64,000 nucleotides of DNA from Athripsodes cinereus (taxonomy: Eukaryota > Arthropoda > Insecta > Trichoptera > Leptoceridae), in contig OX388318.1 in the NCBI GenBank assembly GCA_947579605.1, forward strand, positions 8,246,001-8,310,000. Reading direction: 5' to 3'. The position numbers and the translations under genes were made by a program. Shown here piece after piece: positions 12,850-26,200 of the stretch; within the stretch, counting starts at the first letter, position 1, and every line of letters starts with the position of its first letter. Under the pieces are notes generated by a model. It was not told where the DNA came from, ran no database searches, and worked only from the letters and a program-made list of their open reading frames with translations.

Positions 12850-13370
12850 ATCATCACCCTCAACGCTCCTCTCGGGAGTACAGGGCGGAAACCAGCCTCC
12901 TCCATTCAGAGCGATTCTGCGCCAATTGCGTCACCTCTTCCCACAACATTCCCTGCGCTCTGAGGCCGTTGTCATAGGAACGGTTTATTGTGAAAGACAG
13001 ATGCTCGGGCCGACGGAACCCTTGCGGACGGAAGAACAGTACTCTTTTTGGCCAACTATCATTGCGCAATTCTCAGAACATGATCCAGCCAGGACCATCG
13101 TCTCTCCTGTATCACGGAGATTACAGATCTCTGCTGGGTGCGTCGGCGCGCAGCATCATTCGTGACATTTTCATACCATCTTTTATCTAAAATCGTCCTA
13201 ATACACTTGTTTTAGAAGCTTAATACCTTCTGTTCTTGAGCCTTGGTTAGAAGCCAAGACTCACAGCTACATACATGGATTTGGATGATACACGCATTGA
13301 ACAGGTGACATTTTGTCCTGACGCTGAGTCCAGATGCCTTCCAAACTTTTTTCATGTTATTGACAGCCCC
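12850..13370 (-). pseudogene. Decayed LINE reverse-transcriptase C-terminus
   Basis: Read on the minus strand in broken frames: VWKASGLSVRTKCHLFNACI, CSCESWLLTKAQEQKVLSF, then farther down LAQNRSEWRRLVSALYSREE and R. The order matches a LINE C-terminus. Stops and frame breaks make it non-functional. The + strand open frame over the same bases is a shadow. Confidence 0.78.
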
Positions 13371-14334
13371 TATATACTCGTATATATTCATATACGTATA
13401 AAATATTGATATATTTCCTTGGTTTACTCATAAACGAACGCAGTATGACAGTTATTGTACAGAAAATACCATTATTTGCAAAATTTTATTTGACCCGCTT
13501 TTCGACCATATTATATTTTACTATCATAACATCATTTCGTATGCAATTTTATTCAGCTGGGATGTCAGAAGTGGCTTTAGGTGATTCACAAACATACCGG
13601 ACTGTCGGTTAATAAAATATGAATAATCTCGCACTGAGCCGTGTGGCTGGCATACACAACCCGTTCGTAATAATAACCAATTTATGAGTGCTGAGGTAGT
13701 GTAGACCAATTCGAGTATTTCGAGAACTAATATCACTTCAATGAACTAACTCTCTCAGTAGAATCGTGTCTAACTGATTTAAAGAAGCTTTTTTACCAAA
13801 ATGTCCTGATAGCATAAATAGAGATGAATTGTGTGTTTCGCATATTTTCAATATTCGCCCTTAAGGATTTTGTTTGAAATACAATGAAGATTGTATTCCA
13901 ATAAACAATGTTTTATAGAGTTTATATTTTGATTCAGTACGCGAACATATTATTTTATTTAAATTACTTATGCAGCATACGTATTTGGGTATAGTATAAT
14001 GTTACAATATTGCTATATTTTTGCACAACTGTCTCGTTAACATGTAAAAGGCTCACACTCTCTATTGGTATCAATAAATAATAATATTTTGTATTTTACT
14101 TACAGATTTTGCTTTCCATTCACGATTTTCCCATTATTATTGATAAAATCATTCATATCGAATGAATATGTTAGTAAAGTATCAGGTGTCTTTTAATAAA
14201 TTATGATGTATTTCTTAAATATTACCTACATTTTCTTGAAAAAATATATTTTGTTTTTGTAACATAAATAAAAAAAGGCCACAAGATTGTGGTAAAATGG
14301 AATTAAGTCCTATAGTTTTTTATATAAATATAAT

Positions 14335-14676
14335 ATGAAAATGTTGAGATGGATGTGCGGCGTCACCAGGCTAGACAGAATCCGTAATACGTACATACGT
14401 GGAAGTCTAGGTGTACGTGACGTATCCGACAAAATTCAGGAAAGCAGATTACGGTGGTACGGGCATGTGAGTAGAAGACCTCCCGAATACATAGGTAACA
14501 GGGCACAGTCATTGGTTGCCCCTGGTAGTAGATCCCGAGGAAGACCCAAGCGGAGGTGGCGCGAGGTTGTGAAGCAAGACATGAGAGACTGCGGAGCTTC
14601 CCCGGAGGACGCACAGAATAGAGCCGAGTGGCGGCGAAAGACAAAAATGGCAGACCCCACCATCATGTGGGATTAA
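14335..14676 (+). pseudogene. LINE reverse-transcriptase C-terminal fragment
   Basis: A 113-codon frame with MLRWMCGVTRLDRIRNTYIR, LRWYGHVSRRP, RSRGRPKRRWREVVKQDM and NRAEWRRKTKMADPT, the typical RTE-clade tail. It ends at a stop followed by a GA microsatellite (about 14687-14702). 5'-truncated. Confidence 0.85.
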
Positions 14677-14814
14677 TAATTGCCCAGGGAGAGAGAGAGA
14701 GAGTTTTTTATATAAATGAATATGTAATTACTGTGTTTTTTTTAAGTGTTTCTTTCCAAAGGGTCAAGTGTTTTAAACGAACTACTTTGCGCTACTCTAT
14801 TCTACTACCACCAC

Positions 14815-14900
14815 TATATACCATCACGGCATATCTCATAAGTGGGATAGCTAGCTAACTACCCGCGTATAAATATGTCATCATCCTTGTGCCAATTATA
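14815..14900 (+). repeat. CATCACGGCAT-family dispersed repeat, 5' part
   Basis: tataccatcacggcatatct, cataagtgggatagctag and ccttgtgcca blocks. Confidence 0.82.
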
Positions 14901-14939
14901 GTTAAATACATTCTGAATAGGTGGCATGCACCCAAGTGA

Positions 14940-15416
14940 GACGTGGACATGGTTGAAGAAGGATGAAAGTTGACGTGGACATGGTTGATGAAGGATGAAA
15001 GTGGCATAAATGCAGTAGAAATGAGATCGTTGAGAAGGATGTGTGGTAAAAGTCTGAGAGATCGTGTCCGTAACAGTGATATACGAAAGGAATGTGGAAT
15101 GAAAGTTGGTGTAATAACAAGGATGAATGTAAATAAGTTAAGATGGTTTGGGCACGTGGAAAGAATGAATGATGACAGAATGACTAAGAAGATATATTTG
15201 GCTGAGAGGAATGGTGCTCGGAGACGTGGACGTCCGAGGATTAAATGGCAAGATGATTTAAATCAAATCCTTCAGGACGGTTATGTGTTGAGCACATTGA
15301 ACAGGAGAGCATGCATGAGGAATTGTATGACAGTGACGGAAGCGAAAGATGTATGCAAGGATAGAAGGAAGTGGCGCTCGATCCTTTCTGCCTACCCCGC
15401 GAGGGAAGCGGCGTGA
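14940..15416 (+). pseudogene. LINE reverse-transcriptase C-terminal fragment
   Basis: A frame of about 148 codons with EMRSLRRMCGKSLRDRVRNS, KLRWFGHVERMNDDRMTKKI, ARRRGRPRIKWQDDLNQILQ and DRRKWRSILSAYP. Same region of the protein as the neighbour at 14335 but a distinct subfamily. A 33-bp piece is duplicated at its start (gttgaagaaggatgaaagt and gttgatgaaggatgaaagt, near 14953-15002). Confidence 0.85.
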
Positions 15417-15429
15417 TGATATGTATGTA

Positions 15430-15565
15430 TGTTTCATCGCTGAATTGAAGATGGCAAATATCTTATACGGGATGTTTTACAAATACCTGTCATCGACAAG
15501 TTAGCAGAAAACTAGCGGGAAAATGGCAGACTCGCTCTTTGATTAGGACTCCATGTAACATAAAA
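15430..15565 (+). repeat. CATCACGGCAT-family 3' part
   Basis: tttcatcgctgaattgaaga, atgttttacaaatacctg and a terminal gactccatg block, the 3' half of the family. Confidence 0.75.
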
Positions 15566-15701
15566 ATTAATTAATTGTTTGAAAATCATCTTAGACAATA
15601 CGTCTTTCTTATGACAATACATTCCTCATCTGGGACTTACTTACTCTACCCACAACGCCCGATTTTTTTTAAATGCTCATTCTGTTATTTCCTTGTTTCA
15701 G

Positions 15702-15915
15702 TACGTCCGTTTAGCCTACGACACACGTCCAGAGTTGATCGTCCAGCTGCTTACTAGAGAATGGGGTCTGGAACTACCCAAGCTGCTCATCACTGTCCAG
15801 GGAGGCAAGACCAACTTCGAACTACAACCCAAGCTGAAGAAAGTTCTCAGGAAAGGTCTGCTAAAAGCTGCCAAGACCACAGGAGCGTGGATATTCACCG
15901 GGGGAACAAATACAG
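15702..15915 (+). CDS. Trpm: Trpm exon (first visible), MHR1/SLOG start
   Basis: Acceptor ttgtttcag at 15693-15701; donor gtaag at 15916. Encodes [17 protein letters not shown] through [11 protein letters not shown], enters in phase 0 and leaves in phase 1. In the family this exon is preceded by a short Cys-rich N-terminus and an FQGG-containing segment, which I did not find in the window. Confidence 0.93.
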
Positions 15916-18900
15916 GTAAGATTAATAAATAATCACTATTTTAAATGTTCTGACTTTTAACAAAGTCCTTCAGTTTTCACCAAACGGTGCAAGATTGATA
16001 TTATAGACCTGGTAATTATTGAAAGTGAATTTCTGAAAGAAAGAATTGAGTGTCAATGAAAAAGCATTGCTCACTGTAAAAGTATGCGTCCTGGAGAATT
16101 TGATCCACGTGGTTCTCGGACGCCCGCGCCTCCTCACACCCTTTCTTTCAGACAAGTATACCCTCTTTGTCATTCTTACCTCTTTCATTCGTTCAACATG
16201 TCCAGTATTATTCAGATGACATTAATAAGCTTTATTGTTCTATGAATTCATAAACATTCTAGGTCATTCTTTAAGTAACGTATGTTTTCTCTGCCTACCC
16301 CACCTGACACGGCGTGAAGAATTATATGGAAGAAAACACATTTGGTTTTAGTTTTACTTTGTATTTAATTATATAGTGACCTGATTCCGACTTACAAAAT
16401 CATTGTCAAACTAATGACTTTGTAAGTGGAAACCAGGTCACTATGTAATTATGGTAAAACTAAAACAAAAACCAATTTTGTTTTCTTCCATATATTATAA
16501 ACATGGAGTTATACAAAATCAACATCAACTCAATCAACAGTATGAAATATTGTTTTCTATTGCAAAAAACAATGATTCATAGCAAATATGTTTGAAGTTA
16601 ATATTTGTTGTTAGTATGTAAATACAAGTTTTGATACTTGTAACACAATACAAATAATTATCAAAGGGGCAAAAAGAACAAAACATTCTTTTTCTTGGAG
16701 TTTTATTCGAAGGTATTTTCATTTTCTTTTCTAAAACAATCGTAACAATATAAGTAGTTCTTGAAACAAAAAAATATTGTTTTCGGGTTTTTTGTAGGTT
16801 TTTTTTTCATGCAAAGAAAAAATATTATTACTTGAAAAAATATGTTTAATGTTATTACTTATTTTTCTTTCAGTCGAATAACTACCAGTTTAGCTTTATT
16901 TTATTTAAGAATTGAGCATTTAAGATTAACGAATTAGGTAACGAGTAAATAAACTAATGTCAAAATAGTTATTAACTTTTATTTTTTTGTTATACCGTTG
17001 ACTTCCGACAAATAAAGTCGTATACTTAAGTCTAAGGCAGTGATTCCCAAAGTGGTCCAGGTGGGCCCCCAGGGGTCTACGGGAGACTCGACGAGGGTCT
17101 ACATTATCGTGACTTAAAAATGGGGGATCATACGTCGTCCTCCATGAATTTATACTTAAAGTATCGGATATTCGGTAAATGTACCAGATACTTAATGATT
17201 CGAGTAAATATTCTTAAAGATAACCAAGAACTTTTAAAATAATTCAAATTCCTTTACCATTTTGAAAATTTGGCGATGGGAGGGTAGAAATTTAAACACG
17301 TAATATTTTTAAAGAAGTCGGTACAAATACCCGTTACATAGTAGAAAAAGGTACTATGAGAAAATATTCTGTAAGAAAACCGAGGAGTTTTTGAAATATT
17401 TCAAATTCCTATGCCATCTCGAAAATTTAGCGAAAGAGGGTAGAAATGCAGGGTCCACCGGAACCAGCAAAATTTTAAAAGTGATCTATGAGAAAAATAA
17501 ATTTGGGAACCTCTGGTTTAAGGGGTGGTCCCTCAACGATATTTCAAAGAGCTGGTACCTATCAAAGGTATTGATTGATATATTTTTTAAAAAAAACGCC
17601 GAAGGATCTCATTTGTTTTTTGTATCCGTTTATATCATGCTGTGGAACTTTTTTATATATTTTTAATTCGGGGAATTTACTGTAGCTTGCGCTATAATTT
17701 GAAAAAAAAAACGGATACCTATTTAATTTAACATTTTTTTAGCCGATTACCTGAGGTAATTTTTTGATCAATGCCTGTCTCTAATTTTTATATTAAAATT
17801 AATATCACAATCGTTAACCTTTGACATTTTGTTAGCAGAACTTAATCTTGTTACTTGTATTGTTGTTTAAATAATGTGTATACTTGTTTCATTTTAATGA
17901 ACTAAATTTTCAATATCCGTTTTAGTTAATATTATCTAATAACTACCTATTTTGTTTCCGAGATAATAATTTTAAATCTACGGTTTGTATACCGCCACCA
18001 AATAAATATTTATAATTTTTAAAATGAAACACAATATGTAGTTATTTATTAATATGAACTTCCACCAAGAACCGTCGGTCGATAAATTAAACTTTAAATA
18101 AATATTTATATCGTTTTTGAAGCATAGAATATATCTATGTATCGATATGCCGTGATGGTATATATCTATCGATAGATATATACCTTCATGGCATATCTCG
18201 CAAGCTGGGTAACCAGCAGACTAACTGCGCGTAACAAACATGCCAATCGCCCTCTTTTTGCCTATAAATAACTTTAAATATCAGGATGTGTGGCACACCT
18301 CATAGCTGAATCGAAGATAATAAATGTCTTATTCGTAATGTTTTACGAACACCTGCCTTTTACAGGACACTCGAAATCTTACATAAAAGAGTAGAAAGCT
18401 TATTCTTTAAAGGGAACTGCACGTAGTGCATAGAATACAATGGGGAACATGCATGTGTGAGGAATATGAATAAATGTTATCAATTCATATTAATAGATAT
18501 ACGCTGATCACGAATATCCTAATAAGAAACGATAAAATAATACATTTCATTCATTATTTTCATTTTAAAAATCCATATTTTCAGTTATTGAATTAGTCCG
18601 GTGTGACGTCGCTAGTCGCTATTTTGTATTGCCACACATTTCACTCTTAGTACTGTTTGTAGCGCCTGATATTGTCAAACACTGCTCCGCCACGAGTGAA
18701 CCTTTTTGCGGCGAAGTCCGAAAATTGCTTTTTTAAATGGTGATAAAAACCTTAAAAATGCACATTTAAAAATATAAAAAGCACCATAATTTTTCTAATT
18801 TTCTGTACTATTTTTTGGGTTGAAAATTTTTTTTTGTGAATGTTCCCCATTCTGAATATAATAGTTATGAATTGGTAACGTATTTAAGACACAAGCGCTA

Positions 18901-20217
18901 TCATTTTTGTCCTTATATCAGATAAAAAGGTGCTATTTTTACTTTATAATGGACTCTTTAGCAATACCTACTTGTTATTACTTTATTAGATATGTTATCG
19001 ATTGGTTGTGAGAAATAGTTATTGTACTGCAAATCAGTATGTCTTTCCAAATTATATCGCAACACAGTAATTTGTCAATCTACAAGGCGATGTAATTGTG
19101 ACAAAATATTTTTTATATGAAATCAAAAAACGTAAGACAGTTCTAAGAATGTGAAACTTGAGTAAATGTAAGAAAGAAAAAATCCGAATACGGATGTTAT
19201 TAAAAAAGAAAGTTCCCTTTCAAACATTTGTCTTTTACAGGTCGGAGTGCCGTCTTTAGAAACTTCTTTAAAATAGATTCAACTTGTATTTAAAAAGAAT
19301 CTCACGAATGCTTTTTTACTTTATTTGTTTGAACTGAAGAGAGTAAAAACATTAGAAAATAAAAACCGGATATTAATTTCTGTTTTTTTTTCTTCGTTAA
19401 ACGGTTTTATAAATAGTATTAGTATAATAGAACACCGAATAACTCAAATTCAAAATTATTTATTAATGAATAATAAAACATTTCTCATAGCATTTTTATT
19501 ATAGTACCTACTTACTTTATTAATTTTAATTTACAATGTGTATCCGTTGTTGCCTCTTTAGTTACAATGTATTTGTAGTATTTTATATTAAGGTTTTTCA
19601 AATTTAAAATATCGCAATGACTTTATAAGTCGAAACCAGGTCATCATTAATCTTTTAAGCAAAACTAAAACCAATTGTGTTTTTGTTCCATATATCAAAA
19701 CATCAATTAAACGTCAATATTTTGCAGTTATAATGCTTTTACAGATACATTAATTATATCAAAACATTTCGAATGAGATAATGTAAAATGTATTTCAATA
19801 ACAACAGATTTCAAATACCTAAAATTTATGTTGAAATAAATATTTACTGAGTTGTTTACGTACTGCAAAGTGATAAATATGTGAGAGAAAAATTGTTATG
19901 AAATCACTGAACACCAATTTTTCGGTAAAATCGATTTTTATTATTAAATTTATACATAGGTACATATTTTAAATATTGATAACAATAATAAGGAGCATAC
20001 ATAATTACCAAGTTTAAAATAATGTGATATAAATAAATGATATTGTGCAATGGGCGAGATTATCGCGGAAGCGATATCTTCCAACTCACCCATCAATATA
20101 ATTAATAAAATTAAAATGTATACATACATATGAATATATAGATATTATTTAAATAAAAATACATACACAATAAGATTTAGAAGATAGGAACATATATACA
20201 TAGTTAAAAAAATACAA

Positions 20218-20248
<31 letters not shown>

Positions 20249-23200
20249 CTTCATTTATGGCATAGCATCCTACGAGGATGATTTGTGCCAAAAATACAAT
20301 ATATCATCTTGGTAAAATTACCGATATCCGGTTCACAGACTAACGGTAAAACCGGTTGTCATCCCTCGTTTGAACTTTTCTTTCACTTCATCTCTTAACG
20401 TTAAATAAATCTTTAAACATCACCTTTTTCAAACTTTGATGTTTTTTTTTATTCGTTACGTTTCCAAGAGATAAGAATAATGTGATTTTTTTCGGTTAAG
20501 ACAATAATGGACTACAAAGTTTTAGTTTTATTCGACGTTGAGTTTTAGTTTTATTTGATTTTTCACTAAGTGGATTTTTAATTACAAAGAGTTGATTCAA
20601 ATTGAAAATGTTTATATTTTGATAAAACTTTATAGCAACTTTGTAATTTTGAATGGATACTAGATTAGACAGTATTGGGTGAAAGGGGTTTCAATAACGA
20701 AAAACTCTTTATAAGTATTTAACCCTTTAAGTTCAGACAACTAAAGTGTATTCCACTTTTGATATTTTTGACAATAAAATGAGATTATGAGATAAATTGC
20801 GTAGATAATGTTGTCGTGAAATGTTGATTATATTTTCCTTCAAAATCAAGTTAGCTAAAAGATACCGTACTTAAGTGAATATTTAGTTTTAATTTTTCAA
20901 ATGTGTGATCTTTAACATTGTGGGATTCCATTTTAATAAACTATTTTTGAAAAAACAAACACTGTATTTTCCACTTTTACAATTTTATTTGTTTAAACGT
21001 TTTTCAAGACCTACTGTCTCATCTTCAGAACTAAAACTAAACATAAAAATCAAGTATCCTGACAAGTGGTGGGTGGAGTCGGGAGTGGGGGAGAAAGTGA
21101 GGTAGGGGTTGGAGTGGGAGTAATTAATGACAACAGGGGGGATGATAGGATTTAGTTTTATGTAAAGAGCTATAATATCTTGTAACCAATGTAGATACTT
21201 GTATGTAGCTTCAGGACACAATACATATATCTAATTGTGAAAATATTTTCAAGAGAATGATTCAGCGATGAGGTTTGCCACCCATCCTGAATGTCTTGAT
21301 TTTATATTGGCACGAAGAGGACAGTTTGCATGTTTCTTACATGCAGCTGATCTGCTGGCTACCCCACTTGTGGGATATGCCGTGATAGTATAGTAGTAGT
21401 AGTAGTAGAATGATTGTGGATTAGTTTTGTGAAAGTTCACTTTTAAATAATTTAAATAGATTTATAATAAAACACTGTATTACTTTCACTATGAACAATA
21501 TTTAACTCAGAGGCCTTTCGGGTAGACATCCATCATTTTTTTATTCAAAATTCACTGATGATCGGTGCCTACCCGAAAGGCCTCTGAGTCAAAATATGTT
21601 GTTCATAGTGAAAGTAACACAGTGTTCTATTTTAAATCTGTTTTAATTGTATTTTAAAGAGTATTTGTGAATAATAAAAAGCAAGTCACCCATTTAGGGA
21701 TTATTAAAAAGCACCCTCAACAGTAATCATCGAAAAGAGTGGAAGATTTTTTCTATTATTTCGCAATCTTTATTTATCTTTTTTTATCACGGCATCTCTT
21801 ATAAGTAGGGTAACCAGCATACCAACTGCGTGTAATAAACGTGCAAGTTGTCATCTCCGTGCCATCAAAAAACAATAGATTCAGGATGAGTGGCATACCT
21901 CATCGCTAACAGATGTTTTACGAATGCCTACTTCTTACACGCTGCTCGTAAACTTTACGGACTTTTATAATAAAAAGTTAAGAACTTGCTAGCGTTTTTT
22001 TTATATTATACTAGCTGACACAGCAAAAGTTGTTTTACCATATATACATGATGCCATATACTAATATCGCTTTTAAAAAATAGGGGTTGATGATAGAAGG
22101 ATGAAAATTTAGGGTTGTATGTATTTTTTAATGCCTCACCATAATAAAATAAAAATTAAATATTTTGTCCATAAAATAAAATTAAAAAAATCGGGGTGGA
22201 CCACCCTTAAATTTTAGTGGCATGAAAACTAAATGTTGTCCGATTTTCAGACCTACCCGATAAGCACACAAAATTTCATCAAAATCGGTCCAGCCGTTTC
22301 GGCAGAGTATAATGATAAACACCGTGATACGAGAATTTTATATAATATATTTATAATACGACTTATTTAATATAATTCAATATTTCCCCACTCCACAAGG
22401 GACACCATGTGAAGAGGTGGATAGATAAGTTGAAAGTTATTAGATTAATTAATCAATGAACCTTTGTAATAGATATTGTGATTGAGATGTTGATCAATCT
22501 TCAGTGAGTAAATAATAAAATTGTTTTACTTAGTTTGGGTTAGTTATTAAATAGATTTACCCACATAATTCTCCCACTTAGGGAATCTAAACGAAAATTT
22601 GTATCAAGGGTGTACTCAGGATTTTCTTTATGGGAGAGGGGTAACAGTTTGGAAACACTATTCAAACTACTACCCCTCTCCCATTTCCCATCGTCAAATT
22701 ATCAATTTGGTATGTGAATTAGAGAATATTTCCGGTTAAACATATTTTTATCTTAAACCACTCTAGATTAATCATTCCAGTCAATTCAGCTCATCGATAG
22801 TCAACCTATTTGAATAAGTATTAACTAGGTTGGTATGAAGTACATGGTACACATCCAACTGTGAATTTTCTTTAGTAAATTGGAATGATTAATCGATTAT
22901 AGATTAATTGATATTAAAATTGGAATGAGTGGTTTAAGATTAAAATATAGTTAACATCTACACGTCTTAGTAAGTAAATTCAGTCTCCGGCATAAAATGT
23001 GTCGAAAATTAAAAAAAATATAATTTTTTTTTAATTCAAAGGGAATACAGCTTCCCACTTCGATACCAAATTTTCATACCTTATTAACACTAAGCCATAA
23101 AATTATGAGAAACACAAAGATAAGACTGGTCGAGACCTTGGTATTCAGCATATTTTTGTTCGGAGCTGAAACGTGGACGCTGCGAGCTAGCGAACGCGCG

Positions 23201-26200
23201 AGGATCGATGCATTTGAGATGTGGTGCTGGAGGAAATTGCTCCAAGTGCATTGGACTGAACACAGGACCTATGAGTCTATCCTCAGGGAGCTTAACATTT
23301 CGACACGACTCTCAACGATTTGCAGACAGCGCGTTTCGCGATATTTCGGGCACATTGAGAGAGGCACGATCCTCAGGATTGAGGGACCGGCGGAGATGAT
23401 GATTAACACTAATCTTGTCTACTTTTCCACTATTTCCGAGAACTTAGGGGAGGGCAACTGCCCCATTTTTCCCTCCCCCCCCTGGTAACGCCCGTGATCT
23501 CTATGTAAATATTATTCTAATTCAATTGTCAGACTAGATGAAGCTCCATTATCAAATTGTTTACTTGTTGTTTATAATATTAATTACCGGATGACTTCGC
23601 CCGGCTTTCTCCGTCTACGGCTGGGATTTACAGAGGAATAGTTTGGAGTAGGTATTAGGTATACGTAAGCCTAGATATAAAATTATATTCTTTATTATAA
23701 TATATACCTACGTTATATTTATTTTTAAAATTTAATTCAAATTGTCAATTCATGTAATATTATTATCGATTTTATTTATCTTACTTGATTATTTTTTTTA
23801 TTTCTTGTTTATAAAATTTTGAAGAAAATAGAAAGCTGTCATCGGGGTTTATAAGAGAGAATATCGGAGCCTTCGGCAAGTTGCCCGGTAGCTTAATTTG
23901 ACATAGCACTCCTCGCGACAGTGTAGGGATGCGGGTTCAATTCCCGTCCAGGGCACTACCGAATAAGGTGGCGTTGCCTTTTCTAACCCTCATATAGTAG
24001 TTTCATAGTTGTGTTCAAATGAATAAATGTATTTGTTGAACTGCCGGTTATCCTTTCTTTTACATTCAAACATTTTTTTCACCACTTTTCACACAAATTT
24101 GAAAGGAGTGCATAGAAATTGCATTCCAAATTACATAATTCCTTCTTTTTTTCAGGTGTAACGCGGCAGGTTGGTGACGCACTTCTTCTAGAAAGATCTC
24201 AAAGAGCGGGACGCGTGGTGAGCATCGGTATAGCACCTTGGGGCATCGTGGAGAACAATCAGGAACTACTGGGGCACAACAGGGATGTACCCTATCATTC
24301 AATCGCCACACCAAGGTGAATGTCATGTTCATCACTTATTTATCCAATTTTTCCCAGAGAAAATGCAAAATCCATGTGAACAGTAAATAGTTCTGTGGAA
24401 TTTTTTAAATAAATATGCCAATGTGAAATATTTTTAAGAACTTTACGTTTCATTTCTTAGATCCAAGTATGCGGTGCTAAACAACAGGCATGCTTATTTC
24501 CTCCTAGTTGACAACGGTACAGGGGGAAGATATGGAGCAGAGATTTTACTCAGAAGAAAGCTGGAGAAATTTATTGCAGCCCAAAAATTACATCCATGTA
24601 AGCTATTCCGAACGATTGTGAAATACAAATTAAAATCGCATACCAATATATATTTACATATTTGAATTCTCTGTGCATTAATTTCTTATGCCCTGATAGA
24701 TACCCACTCCTCAACACCCGTGGTGTGCCTGGTAATAGAAGGAGGAACTCACACCATCAGAGCTGTTCTAGAGTATGTCACAGACAGTCCTCCCGTGCCT
24801 GTGGTGGTCTGTGATGGGAGTGGAAGGGCTGCTGATCTCATAGCTTTTGTACACAAGTAAGTCATTTTACCAATGCTTCTGTTCAAAATTTCATACTTGA
24901 AAACAGAGATAATCTGATTGCATAACATATAAACTGAATATAGAGTAAGAGAGAAGAGTGTACTTTCTTCCTGCCTCAGAACAGAAAATTTGTGCTGCAT
25001 TGTTAGCCAATGTCTGAGTGACTTATTGTATGCAATATAGAAAGAAACACTTTGATACAACATTATTATTACTGATTTCTGTATATTTTTCGATAGATAC
25101 GCTTCTGAAACAGGGGAACAAACGGTTTTGGAGAATATGAAGGAGTATCTTCTGACAATCATTAAGAAGACATTTGAAGTCCCAGCCCAACAAGCTGAAT
25201 GTCTCTATAATGAGCTATTGCAATGCACTAGGAGGAAAAATCTGGTAAGAAATTGAAATGACAGAATTATGCTTTACGTGATTGGTATAAACATTCACCT
25301 ATTGAAACATAATTAAATAAGAGAATCAGTGCCTAGCCGGATGGCATTCTCTCCAATTTTGAATGGCAGGTCTGTGTTTGAATCCTACTCCATTCTAAAA
25401 ATAAAAACAAACTATTCAATTTGATTGGTTGCAAAGTCAGTATAAATGTAACTGATAATAAAATGCAGAGATTTTATTTATTTGTTTGACTTTTCAGATT
25501 ACAGTGTTTAGGATACAAGAGCGTGCCGAAGGAGGGACTCAAGAGCTAGATCAGACCATCCTAAAAGCGCTGTTCAAATCACAGCATTTATCTCCATCTG
25601 AACAGCTTTCATTGGCTCTAACATGGAACAGGGTAGATATAGCCAGATCTGAAATATTTGTCTATGGACAAGAGTGGCCACCAGGTGTGTATCACAATTA
25701 ATAATACTTACTGTAAATTTTAGAGACTGAATCTGTCCCTTCGTTTTTTTCATCCAAATCCTAATTTTTAGTTGTTAACAAATAACATTAATAACTTGTT
25801 GAATTCTGACTTTAATTTTCAGTGCCATAATATAAATACTATTTCTATGTATGTTTTGATTTCTTAAATTTAAGGTGCTTTGGACGAAGCAATGATGCAA
25901 GCATTAGAACATGATCGAATAGACTTCGTTAAACTTTTACTGGAGAATGGAGTCTCAATGAGAAAGTTTTTAACCATTCCAAGATTAGAAGAATTGTATA
26001 ATACGAGGCAGGGACCAAGTAATACGTTGGGACATATCTTGAGGGACCTCAGACCCCATATACCAAGAGGGTATCTCTATACCTTGCATGATGTGGGGCT
26101 TGTGATTAATAAATTAATGGGCGGAGCTTACAGGTTTTTCTTCTTTTTTTAATTGCTTTTTGTTATTATTATGTTCTCAAATTTATAGGTATTCACCAAA

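Larger units (their letters stand above)
15916..24155 (+). other. First visible Trpm intron, 8.2 kb
   Basis: No additional Trpm exon was recognised. Filled with repeats: a LINE scrap, foldback element, hAT-like element, CATCACGGCAT copies, recent retro-insertion, RTE-like 3' end, LINE fragment and SINE, each listed separately. Confidence 0.8.

Noticed and set aside
12767..13190. A 132-codon + strand frame
   Set aside because: It is a shadow of the minus-strand LINE C-terminal relic (NRSEWRRLVSAL in the other strand).
23880..23957. Possible tRNA gene
   Set aside because: A and B boxes and a T-arm are present, but the anticodon loop is irregular and a repeat body follows, so a SINE is more likely.
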